Shown here one piece after another: positions 7,672 to 17,100 of a stretch of 25,714 nucleotides of DNA (within the stretch, counting starts at the first letter, position 1; each line of letters begins with the position of its first letter). The notes under the pieces are model-generated. The model searched no databases. It worked only from the letters and a program-made list of their open reading frames with translations, and was not told where the DNA came from. The translations under genes and the position numbers were made by a program. Location of the stretch: IMG/VR virus record IMGVR_UViG_3300021519_000064, positions 1 to 25,714 of that record, one strand, 5' to 3'. The stretch is from a virus.

Positions 7672-10600
7672 ATGAGTAATCCCCTTTTCGCTTTTCGCCG
7701 GGACGAAGACTTTAACTTTGGCGGCGCAGCTAGGGGATTGCCTCCGGGCGTCCATCTTGAATTTTATGGTGGCGGCAAGGGTGGATCTAGCACCCAGTCT
7801 GTTTCCGTTCCTCCCGAAGTTTTGGCGCGATATAATGCCGTTAATGCTCGCGCCGAGAATGTGGCGCAGACACCGTTTACGCCATATTCCAGTAGTCCAG
7901 AAGCGTTTGTAGCGCCCCTATCATCTTCTCAGCAAGCTGGTATCGGCAACATTAATGCCCTTCAGGGGTCGGCTAATCAGGCTGTTCAGCAAGGCCAAAA
8001 CTTGCAGGGTCAAGGCATTGATACCGCCCGAACTGGTCAGGGTCAGGCCAACGCTATTGACCAAGCGGCCTTGCAGGGCATCAGTCAGGCTCAGCAACAG
8101 GGCACAGCCTACAATCAGGCGGCGGGTCAAAATATTGGACAGGCCATGTCTTCGGCCTCGCCTTACATGCAGCAAATGGCTGGCCTTACGCAGGCTGGCC
8201 TTGGGCAGGGGCAGCAGTATCTTGGGGGCGCAACAGGCTTAACTCAGCAAGCTATTCAGATGGGTCAGCAATACGCTAATCAGGCGCAGCCCTATTACAC
8301 TGGGGCATTACAGGCCGCGCAACCCCTAAATCAGCAGGCGCAGCAATACATGCAGGCTGGTGCGCAAGGTATCGCCCCGCAGGCGCTTGACTACTCCCAA
8401 TATATGAACCCTTACATGAACAATGTGGTTCAGGCCCAGCAGGCCCTTCAGGCGCAGGAAAACGCTCAACAGCGTTCCGCTTTGCAGGGTAAAGCTATTC
8501 AATCTGGCGCATTTGGCGGCGACCGTGCCGGTATTGAGCAGGCCAATCTTGCTCGCCAGCAAAGCCTCGCCAATCAGGCGACAATGGCCAACCTGCTTCA
8601 GTCAGGTTATGGACAGGCGCAAGCCGCCGCCCAGCAGCAGCAGGGCGTTGGTCTCGGTGCTGCTCAGGCAAACCGTGCGGCCCAGCAGGCTGCGGCTCAA
8701 CAGGCTGCTGCGTTTGGTCAGCAACAGTACGCCCAGAACCTTGGCCTCGGTCAGGGCCTCGCTGCCCTTGGACAGCAACAGTACGGTCAGGCGCTTGGCA
8801 CAGGCGCACAGATTGGTCAGCTTGGCCAGCAGGGCTACGCACAGAACCTTGGCGCTGGCGCTCAATTGGGCCAAGTTGGCCAACAACTATATGCACAAAA
8901 TATCGGTCAGGGTCAGGCTATTCAGGGCCTTGGCAATCAGCAGTTTACGCAGGGCCTTCAGGGATCACAGGCGGCTGCTGGAATTGGCCAGAACATCTTC
9001 GGCAATGCTGCCCAGACGGCTGGCATTACGCAGGCTGGCGGCATGAACACCGCCAATCTTGGCCTTCAGAACCAAGCCGCCCAGATTGCCGCAGCTCAGG
9101 CTCAAATGGCGGCTGGTCAGCAGCAGCAGCAGACCGATCAGGCTGGCAAAACGGCGCTCTACAATCAATTCTTGCAGCAGCAGGGCTATCCCTTCCAAGT
9201 TGGGCAGTATCTGGCAAACATCGCCGAGGGTACGGGGGCGTTGTCAGGCTCAACCACAACGGCGGCCCGCACAGGCCAGCGCGGTGGCCGCATGGGCGAC
9301 GGTTACGCGTCTGGCGGGCTTATTCCTGATAGTCAGGGCGGCGCAGTCTATGAGCCGGGTGCATACTATCGCGGCGGCTTAAACACTGGTGGTCGCACTG
9401 GTTTTGCTGCTGGCGGCTGGTCGCAAGATCCTGAAAGCGGCAATTGGTCAAATGGTGCGGAAGAGCCCACAACCATGTCCAATGCTGATTATCAGCAGAT
9501 GTTGGAGCGGCAAAACACTGGGGATACTACGCCTGCAACACCGGCTGTTGATCCGAGCAAGCCCATAGACCCCAAAGATTATTCCAAAATAATCAATCAG
9601 GCTTATGGCCAGATTGGTCGTACTGGGATCGGCACGGGCGCGAACAATATTGATCAGGCGGGCTATGACTATTGGACGAAGCAACTGCAATCAGGCGCAA
9701 TGACGCCTGACCAATTCAATGCTCAGTTCACCGCAAATGCGAAGGCATACAATGCCGCTAACCCGACTTCAGATGTAGCGAAATTGACGCAGCCTGCTAT
9801 ACAATCCAACGCGGATTGGCAGAACGTCAGCGGGTTAAACAAAGACATCGCGACTGCGTTTAAGGACGCCACAGGCAAGGATGTTGATCCAGCTTCTGCC
9901 CGCAAATATCAGGACATGCTGAACGCTGGCATGAGCATGGACCAGATCAAGTACAACATTGGGCATTCTGCGCCAGCCCTGTTGAAGTCTGGCGATGTTG
10001 ACGCTCTCAAGGGTACGCCGCTTACTTACAATGCGGGCAACTTCTCAAGGCCAGTTGCGCCAGTTCAAAACCAGTACGGTGCATATTCTGCGGGTGACTT
10101 TACCCCGGCTGGCGTGGGTTACGGTCAGCAGCAGGGTTATGGCCAGCGGCAGGGTTATGGGCCACAGGGCTATGGCCAGCCGCAGGGCTATGGCAATATG
10201 TCTGCCATGCAGGGCGGCTATGGTGGCTATGGCGGTGGCCTTGGCGGTTATGGCGGCAGCATGATGGGCGGCTACGGCCAGCCCAGCAATTACGGTATGC
10301 CCAACTTCGGCTCGTCTCCCCAGTACGGTGGCGCGCCTGATTATGCTGGCGCTATGCAGTATGGCGGAATGCAGTCCCAGTATGGGATGCCTCAGTTTGG
10401 GCGGCAGCAGAATTATTATCCGCCACAGGCCACCCCACAAGCAACTGGCAAGGGCCCCGCGCCTGTTTCACAGCAGGCTATGCCTGCCCCGACAGCTACT
10501 GGCAAGGGCGCCAGCACCCCGCCACCTACGACTGGTAAGGGTCCATCTACTGGCGGAACTGCCACTGGCTTCAATGCTGGCGGTCGCGTAGGCCGCGCTG

Positions 10601-13600
10601 ACGGTGGGCGGGCAGGATATGCGGGTGGGGGCGATCCCTCCAGCGTATTGCGCGGCCTCGCTGGTCAGTATGATCCCGGCGACCCGCAGGGTCTGGTAGC
10701 AAGGCAAGCAGCTATGTTTGCTGGCGCTCCGGGCGCTGGGGCTGCTGGGTATGTGCCCCCCTCTCAGGGCGGCGCTGGTCAGTACAAGATGCTTCAGCCG
10801 CAGGCAAATATTCTTCCGCAGCAACAGAGCGGTATCAAAGAAGCCATTGGCATGGGGACTAGTATTGCCAGCTTAGGTGAGGCGGGGAGCAAACTTTATA
10901 GTAAATTGAGCGGCCCCAAAACAACTGGCGCACAAGATATTCAGGCATTTTTTAATAAAGGAGATGCCGCCAGCCAAGCCGCAAAAGATATTTCTGGTGG
11001 CCTTAATGTGCCTGACCAATCTACTGGGTTAGGTGGGTTTTTCGGCAATATATTCGGTAGTGGAAATGCTGCTGGTGGCCGCATTGGCTATGCCGCTGGT
11101 GGCATCCCCGGCCTTGCTAACCTGAAACAAGGTTATGCCGATATTCCCGGCGGCACTGGAGAAGACACGCCAATGGGCGATGTCATCAAGCAAGGCACGC
11201 AAACACCTACTGAGTTGGCAAATGAAATGAAAGGCATGTCTTCAGGTGCTGGCGGAACGGGTGGTTCAGGTGGCGGCGGTCTCAGTGGCACTATTGGAAC
11301 AGCGGCTTCTTTGGCCAGCCTTGGAAATTTAGCGTTTAAAGCTGGTAGCTGGATGATGGGCTTGCCCATTTTTGCCGCAGGTGGTCGCGTTGGCAAGGCT
11401 GGCGGTGGTGCGTTGGTTGATCCCAGCAATCCCCAAGATCAGGCAATGGCGAAATCCTTCGACAACCTGCTCCAGCGTTATGATAACAACCCGCTTCTTG
11501 CCGCTGCGGCGATGGACGTTGGCACCAAGGTTGTTGACGCTGCCATTCAGAAGGCCCAGCAGACGGGTGGCGACATCACTGACTTCCTGCCCCGCAGGAC
11601 GCAGGAGTACATGTTTGCCCTGTCCAAGGCCGCTATGGGAGCCCATGAGGCTATCAACCGCCCTGCCCGTGCGACGGGTGGAAGGACGGGGTATGCGACT
11701 AGGGGGTCTACGGATGATGCTCCTGCTGGTTTGGCACCTGCGCCATCTGATGCGATGACGATGGATGATGTCGCTGGTGGGCTTTCGCCTGAGCCTACTG
11801 TGCAGGTGGCTGAATTGAAGAACCCCGATATTCTTCGCGCATTGCGTGGGTCTGAAGGGGCCAATGGCAATCCGGAAGCCAAGAACCCCAATTCAACGGC
11901 TGGTGGTTTGTACCAATACCTTGACAGCACTTGGCAAAAACAAGCGCCCCTTGCCGGTGTGGACATTAAACAATACCCCACAGCTAGGTCTGCCCCTGCG
12001 GAGATCCAGCATCAAGTGGCTGACGCCAATGTCAGCAGCATTTTGGAGCAGAACAAGGGTAATGTTCAGGCGGTTCCTCATCTTTGGTATTCGGGCAACC
12101 CCGAAGGAAAACTGAGCCCTGAAGGTCTTGCGGCTAACAAAGGGTTCACGCAAGAGCAGTATAATCAACGGTTCTTCAACAAGCTTGGGGCTGGTGCGCC
12201 TGAACAGAAACCCGTCCAAGTTGCCACAGCTACCGGCCTTGCGCCCAAGTCCGACGCTGGCCCGTTTGAGACCATTGGCAAGAAGATCCTGCCCGACGCC
12301 GTACCCACAGACAGCAGCTTCTGGGTTCCGCTGATTGCGGGCCTTGGCTCCATGCTGGCTTCTGATAAGTATCGTTTCTCGCAGCGCCTCGGTGAGGGAT
12401 TGGTTGGCGGTGCAGCTGCTTATGGGAAACAGCAAGAATTTCAACAGAAAAACGAACAACAGGCCCAGCAAATAGCGCAGAATGCTGCATTGATGGGGTT
12501 GAAGGGCAAGGAATTTGGGCTCAAGGAGCAAGAATTTTCGTTGACCCAGCGTACTCAAGCCATTCAAATTATGCAGCAGCTTCAGAAGATAAATCTGGGC
12601 CGTCAGATGGCGGGCCAGCCGGAATTAAGTGCAGAGGATTACTTTAAGCAAGTGGGGGCGTCTGATCTGCTTCCTGCGGCCAAAGCGCCTGATGCTGCAC
12701 CTGCTGCTGCTCCGACGGTAACGCCTCCGGCTCCTGCTGGTGGGTTAAACCCTCCTGCGTCCGCTGCTCCTGCTATTAATGGAGCTGCAACTGGCACTCC
12801 TGCTGTTGGGTTGCAGCCTCCTGCTGCTGCTACTACTGGCATATCTGCTACGCCCCATACTATTGCCGCATCCACTCCCGGAATGCCATCTATTAGAGAT
12901 CCGTTCTGGGCTACTGTTGATAGGTCTGATAGCCTTCCTACGATGGAACGAAATTGGAACTTGGCAATGGCTGTAGGCGATACGGCTACCGCTAATACCA
13001 TCATGCAAAGGATGGATACTATTAAGAAAACCGGCGAGGTAATGGTTAATGGGGAAGTAACCCATATCCCCGGTTATCTTGCCGCTCAAGCTGCTGCTGC
13101 TGCTGCAAAGGAAACAGCGACCAAACAAGCTGGATTGCCATTTATAGAGCGTATTGGTCCCGGTGGTGAAAAATACATTCCTGCTTTAGCCGATCAAGCT
13201 AAGGGAACAACGCCCAATATTCCTCCTGCTTCTACCGAAGCTGGAAAGGTTGAGCCTGCTGGTGCTGCTCCCCAAAAGGCTGTAATCGACCAGAAAACTG
13301 GGCAGGTTAATGGTTCAATTCCGGCTCCTCCTCCGGGTGGCGGGTATCCTTTGTCTAAACAGCCCGGCGCTACGGGCATGACACAAGCTGCTCAGAGATT
13401 GGCAAAGAATGATGAGCAGTTTGAAAAGGATTTTATGGAAAAAACACCTACAATGGATGCAGCCATTGAGCGTCTTGACCAAATGACTAATTCTTTCAAA
13501 ATGATCCATTCTGGAGCAATGGAAGACAAATTGAAGGGGTATGCTGCTTTGGCCGCGTCTTATGGCGATCAGAAGCTTGCCGCTAGGATCATGGGTGGCC

Positions 13601-14124
13601 AAGTTGGAGCGGTTGCAGCCGCTCAATTGATTGACAAAAACAAAGTCAATCTTGTTCTCGACACATTGAAAGCTGCAACCCCTCGTTTTGCTCAATCTGA
13701 ATTCCTCAAATTGAGTGATGTTGGTTCTCCTGACATCGCGATTGAGCCCCAAGCCAATCATGGCATGATTTCGACGAACAAAGGCACTATGGAATGGTCT
13801 CGCCAATTCACAAGAGATTGGGAAAAGGCGAAAGATGCTGGATGGCAGAGCCCAAGTGCGTTTTTCACTGAGTGGTCGCAGCTCAACCCACTTTCAACTT
13901 TTCAGGAAAGCGCCAGACGCCGGATGGGAACATTTGGGGGCATGGATCTCCCGCCCATCAATGAATGGACAGAAGGGGCGGTCTATCATGTTCCTAAAGG
14001 GTTGAAGGGGCCTCAAGCTGAACAAATGGGAAGGGCTGGCCTCAAGGGAGGGGATACATTCCGCTTTTTAGGGGATAAGATAGAACGGGTTAAACCATCT
14101 GACCTCTTCAAATATGGGCAGTGA
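7672..14124 (+). CDS. Giant internal virion-type protein with transglycosylase-like domain
   Basis: This 2150-aa protein is a mosaic of low-complexity and folded parts. Residues about 40-520 are rich in Gln, Ala and Gly and include SGAFGGDRAG (278-287), a motif I associate with alphaproteobacterial phage virion proteins. Residues 349-456 hold six copies of an 18-residue unit, and 633-695 resemble DUF4214 (GYDYWTKQLQSGAMTPDQF). A prion-like Gly/Gln/Tyr stretch fills 816-919 and ATGKG repeats about 923-962. A lysozyme/transglycosylase-like domain lies near 1384-1505, with candidate catalytic E1395 and GGLYQYLDSTW. A Gln-rich coiled coil at 1585-1647 leads to a Pro/Ala linker and a helical C terminus. 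Motifs of the type GGRxGxAxGG recur five times. It probably is ejected with DNA and opens the cell wall, as T7 gp16 does; this is inferred. Confidence 0.7.
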   Translation: MSNPLFAFRRDEDFNFGGAARGLPPGVHLEFYGGGKGGSSTQSVSVPPEVLARYNAVNARAENVAQTPFTPYSSSPEAFVAPLSSSQQAGIGNINALQGSANQAVQQGQNLQGQGIDTARTGQGQANAIDQAALQGISQAQQQGTAYNQAAGQNIGQAMSSASPYMQQMAGLTQAGLGQGQQYLGGATGLTQQAIQMGQQYANQAQPYYTGALQAAQPLNQQAQQYMQAGAQGIAPQALDYSQYMNPYMNNVVQAQQALQAQENAQQRSALQGKAIQSGAFGGDRAGIEQANLARQQSLANQATMANLLQSGYGQAQAAAQQQQGVGLGAAQANRAAQQAAAQQAAAFGQQQYAQNLGLGQGLAALGQQQYGQALGTGAQIGQLGQQGYAQNLGAGAQLGQVGQQLYAQNIGQGQAIQGLGNQQFTQGLQGSQAAAGIGQNIFGNAAQTAGITQAGGMNTANLGLQNQAAQIAAAQAQMAAGQQQQQTDQAGKTALYNQFLQQQGYPFQVGQYLANIAEGTGALSGSTTTAARTGQRGGRMGDGYASGGLIPDSQGGAVYEPGAYYRGGLNTGGRTGFAAGGWSQDPESGNWSNGAEEPTTMSNADYQQMLERQNTGDTTPATPAVDPSKPIDPKDYSKIINQAYGQIGRTGIGTGANNIDQAGYDYWTKQLQSGAMTPDQFNAQFTANAKAYNAANPTSDVAKLTQPAIQSNADWQNVSGLNKDIATAFKDATGKDVDPASARKYQDMLNAGMSMDQIKYNIGHSAPALLKSGDVDALKGTPLTYNAGNFSRPVAPVQNQYGAYSAGDFTPAGVGYGQQQGYGQRQGYGPQGYGQPQGYGNMSAMQGGYGGYGGGLGGYGGSMMGGYGQPSNYGMPNFGSSPQYGGAPDYAGAMQYGGMQSQYGMPQFGRQQNYYPPQATPQATGKGPAPVSQQAMPAPTATGKGASTPPPTTGKGPSTGGTATGFNAGGRVGRADGGRAGYAGGGDPSSVLRGLAGQYDPGDPQGLVARQAAMFAGAPGAGAAGYVPPSQGGAGQYKMLQPQANILPQQQSGIKEAIGMGTSIASLGEAGSKLYSKLSGPKTTGAQDIQAFFNKGDAASQAAKDISGGLNVPDQSTGLGGFFGNIFGSGNAAGGRIGYAAGGIPGLANLKQGYADIPGGTGEDTPMGDVIKQGTQTPTELANEMKGMSSGAGGTGGSGGGGLSGTIGTAASLASLGNLAFKAGSWMMGLPIFAAGGRVGKAGGGALVDPSNPQDQAMAKSFDNLLQRYDNNPLLAAAAMDVGTKVVDAAIQKAQQTGGDITDFLPRRTQEYMFALSKAAMGAHEAINRPARATGGRTGYATRGSTDDAPAGLAPAPSDAMTMDDVAGGLSPEPTVQVAELKNPDILRALRGSEGANGNPEAKNPNSTAGGLYQYLDSTWQKQAPLAGVDIKQYPTARSAPAEIQHQVADANVSSILEQNKGNVQAVPHLWYSGNPEGKLSPEGLAANKGFTQEQYNQRFFNKLGAGAPEQKPVQVATATGLAPKSDAGPFETIGKKILPDAVPTDSSFWVPLIAGLGSMLASDKYRFSQRLGEGLVGGAAAYGKQQEFQQKNEQQAQQIAQNAALMGLKGKEFGLKEQEFSLTQRTQAIQIMQQLQKINLGRQMAGQPELSAEDYFKQVGASDLLPAAKAPDAAPAAAPTVTPPAPAGGLNPPASAAPAINGAATGTPAVGLQPPAAATTGISATPHTIAASTPGMPSIRDPFWATVDRSDSLPTMERNWNLAMAVGDTATANTIMQRMDTIKKTGEVMVNGEVTHIPGYLAAQAAAAAAKETATKQAGLPFIERIGPGGEKYIPALADQAKGTTPNIPPASTEAGKVEPAGAAPQKAVIDQKTGQVNGSIPAPPPGGGYPLSKQPGATGMTQAAQRLAKNDEQFEKDFMEKTPTMDAAIERLDQMTNSFKMIHSGAMEDKLKGYAALAASYGDQKLAARIMGGQVGAVAAAQLIDKNKVNLVLDTLKAATPRFAQSEFLKLSDVGSPDIAIEPQANHGMISTNKGTMEWSRQFTRDWEKAKDAGWQSPSAFFTEWSQLNPLSTFQESARRRMGTFGGMDLPPINEWTEGAVYHVPKGLKGPQAEQMGRAGLKGGDTFRFLGDKIERVKPSDLFKYGQ
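8716..9039 (+). repeat. 54-bp tandem repeat coding an 18-residue unit, about six copies
   Basis: Units begin at 8716, 8770, 8824, 8878, 8932 and 8986, each exactly 54 bp long and in frame with the giant gene (residues 349-456). The protein pattern is GQQxYxQxLGxGxxIxxL, with the fifth and sixth copies decayed. Eighteen residues are five turns of an alpha-helix, so hydrophobic positions stay on one face. The DNA repeats are diverged, which suggests an old expansion under protein-level selection. Confidence 0.85.
10117..10428 (+). repeat. Low-complexity Gly/Gln/Tyr-rich coding segment
   Basis: Within the giant gene, residues about 816-919 consist almost only of Gly, Gln, Tyr, Pro, Met and Ser, with repeated QGYG and GGYG units and almost no charged residues. 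The DNA is an imperfect repeat of ggytatggc-type units. The composition is that of prion-like or phase-separating domains. Confidence 0.85.
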
Positions 14125-14126
14125 TC

Positions 14127-17100
14127 ATGGCTGGATTTGAGATTGATCAAGATTTTCTCAAGGCGTTTGGCGGGGCTCCAGAGCCGTCAACTACCAAGCC
14201 CGGATCAGCCAATGATTTGAAGGGTGCTTTTGCGGAAGGATCTCAGGCTGCTGAACCTTCGCTGGCATCTGGCGCTGTTGCTCCTTTTGTTGGGTTCAAC
14301 AAAGCCTTGATGACGCTTGGGAAACCCGTTGATTGGATTAGTTCGGGCATATCCGCCGTGACGGGGTTGCCGGAAGCTGAAGCCCCATTTGGCGGGTCAG
14401 AGTCAATTCGTCGTGGGTTGTCGTCAATTGGCGCTGATCCAACAAAGATGGAGCCAAGATCAACGGTTGAGAAATATCTTCAAGCGGGTGGCGAAGGTAT
14501 TGGCGGCGCGTTTACGATGGGTGCTGTTGGTCCTACGCTCGCCACTAAAGTTGCCCCCTATTTTCCCAATTTAGCCAAAACCATTGAGATGGCGACTGCT
14601 TTTCGGGCCCCTGTGGGTGCAAGTAGGCCAGCGGCTTTGGCTCCTGTTGCTGAAATGGCGGTTCCTGCTTTTACGGGGGGGATGGGTGCGGAAGCTGCTT
14701 CGGATCTTGTGCCGGAGTCATGGAAGGGCATTGCCGGATTGGGCGGTGGCCTCGCAGGCGGCGCAGTTGGTGCATTAGGGGTTGCTGGCTCAAAAGCTAT
14801 CCCAACAATGGCTCGGGCTGGTATGGACTACTTTGCTCCTCTTACAGAGGGCGGTCGTCAGCGTTTGGCGCAGGAAAAGGTTGTGGCAGGGATGGGAAGC
14901 CCGCTGCGCACAAGGGAGATCCTCACGGAGGAAACCCCCGATTTGGTTCCCGGCTCCAAGCCGACGTTGTTTCAAAAGACAGGCGATCAGGCGACCGGCC
15001 AGCTAGAGCGTCAGGCGGAAAGTTTGTCTCCCGCGCCATTCATTGAACGCCGTGGTGAGCAAAATGCCGCCCGAATTGAAGCCTTGAATAAGGCGCAACC
15101 TTCTGGGGCGCCAGAGGAGCTTCCTAATTTTCTGCGCAGCAAGTTGGCAGATATTGAAGAAGGGACGACCAAAAGCCTTGAAGGGGCTACTGCACGAGCT
15201 GCGGAGGAAACCCGCTTGCTTGGTGGGACGCAGACCCCTGAAGCCTATGGTCAAACACTGCGTCAGTCTACTGAAGATGCCAGAAAAGCGGCTCGTACAG
15301 CGAGATCCGACCTTTACAAGGCGATTGATCCTGACAACAAACTGAACGCAATTACGACCCCTATCCGTGAAATGGCAGATAACGTGCTTGGTGGCATGAC
15401 TGAGCATGATGCGCCTTTGTCTGGTGAGCCCAAAGCTATCTTTGAACTTGCTCAGAAGATGGGGGATGTGCTGCCGTTCAAAAACCTTGACGCCTTTGAC
15501 AAGCGGATTACTGCGGCTATATCGGCAGAGCGTCGTGCTGTTGGAGAAAGCCCGATTTTGATGCGTCTTTCTCAATTAAAGGGCGCTGTTGTCAATTCAA
15601 TCGTTAACAGCGCGGAAAACCAACACAATTGGGAGCAGGCTGCTGTTGCTGCTGGCAAAATGGCTCCTGAAGATACGCTTGCAAGCCGGATGAATGCTTA
15701 TGCGGAGAAAGCGGGTGAAGCGCCGGTTGTTACGGGCAAGCCAACTGCTTTTCAGGCTGATTTAGAAAACGCGCCTGTTTACCATCCTAATGGGCAGATC
15801 AACGTCAAATATCAAGTGGTTGATGCGCCAGACCTGATTACTTCCCATGATAAGGATTTCAGGCTTCGCTCGGATTATCCGCAGGAGCTTCAGCCACGCA
15901 ATCGCGCTGCCGGTCCTGCACAAGATCAGGTCAACGAGATTGCCTCCAAACTTCAGCCTGAGCGACTTGGGCCTTCTCCTGAAGTCAACAGCGGGGCTCC
16001 TATCATTGGACCGGACAACATTGTTGAAAGCGGCAATGGCCGCACCTTAGCCATCCAGAAGGCATATGATGCTGGTCGCGGAAACGAATACCGGGCATGG
16101 TTGGAATCGCAAGGCTACGACACCACTGGCATGAAACAGCCAATGCTTGTTGGCCGTCGCCTTACGGATATGACGCCAGATGAGCGTGTCAAGTTTGCTC
16201 AGTCGGCTAATACGCCTACGGGCCTTGGCATGGGTGCGGTGGAACAAGCTGCCTCTGATGCTCGTTTATTGGGGGATATTTCTGCCCCGATTTCCCCCGG
16301 CCCGCTGTCATCTGCTGCCAATCAGGATTTTGTCCGCGCCGTCATGGAGCGTTTGCCTGCCAGTGAGCGCCGTAATTTTCTTAATGACAAGGGCGAACTT
16401 TCTAGCGGCGGAGAGAAGCGACTTCAGGCTGCCCTATCTAGTAGTGCGTATGACGATCCTGCATTCATTCGCCGGGCGTTTGAAAGCACTGACAACAATA
16501 TCAAGGGCATTGCAGATGCTATGACCAGCGTTGCTGGTCCTTGGTCTAAGATGCGTCAGGCGGCTGCAAATGGCGACATTGCCCCTGAGCATGACATCAC
16601 AGACAACCTCATGGATGCGGTTCGCATGGTTATGCGGGCGCGCGATGAAGGTAAGCCGCTTGGGTTCTATCTGAAACAATCAGACATGTTTAATTCGCCT
16701 ATTGAGCAGATGGCGAAAGACATCATCATGCCAAATGGCGAGAAAGTTGCCAGCAGTAAGGCTATCTCTGCGTCTTTGCGTAATTACGCTGAAGAGGCGC
16801 AGAAAAATTTGGCTGGTGAAAGGCTTTTTGGCGAAACTTTGAAGCCAGAAGAAGTGCTTCGCACAAGCCTTGGAAAAGCTGAGAAAGAAGCAATTGAGCC
16901 GACTATTGCTGCCGAAGCCAAGCCCACACGCAAAAACCTTGAGCCTAATATGACGCCAGAAGCTGTTGAAGCTTCCAAGGCGGCTAAAGCCGCTCATGCC
17001 GAATATGCCAAGACTTATAAGCAGGGCACGGTCAACGATGTTTTGCGCACAACCGGATTTAGCGGCCAATATCGGACGCCCAATGCTACTGTGGTAGGAA

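Noticed and set aside
8041-8760. Antisense and out-of-frame open frames in the Gln-rich part of the giant gene
   Set aside because: CAG/CAA-rich DNA lacks stops in several frames, giving Leu- or Arg-rich shadow frames without start signals.
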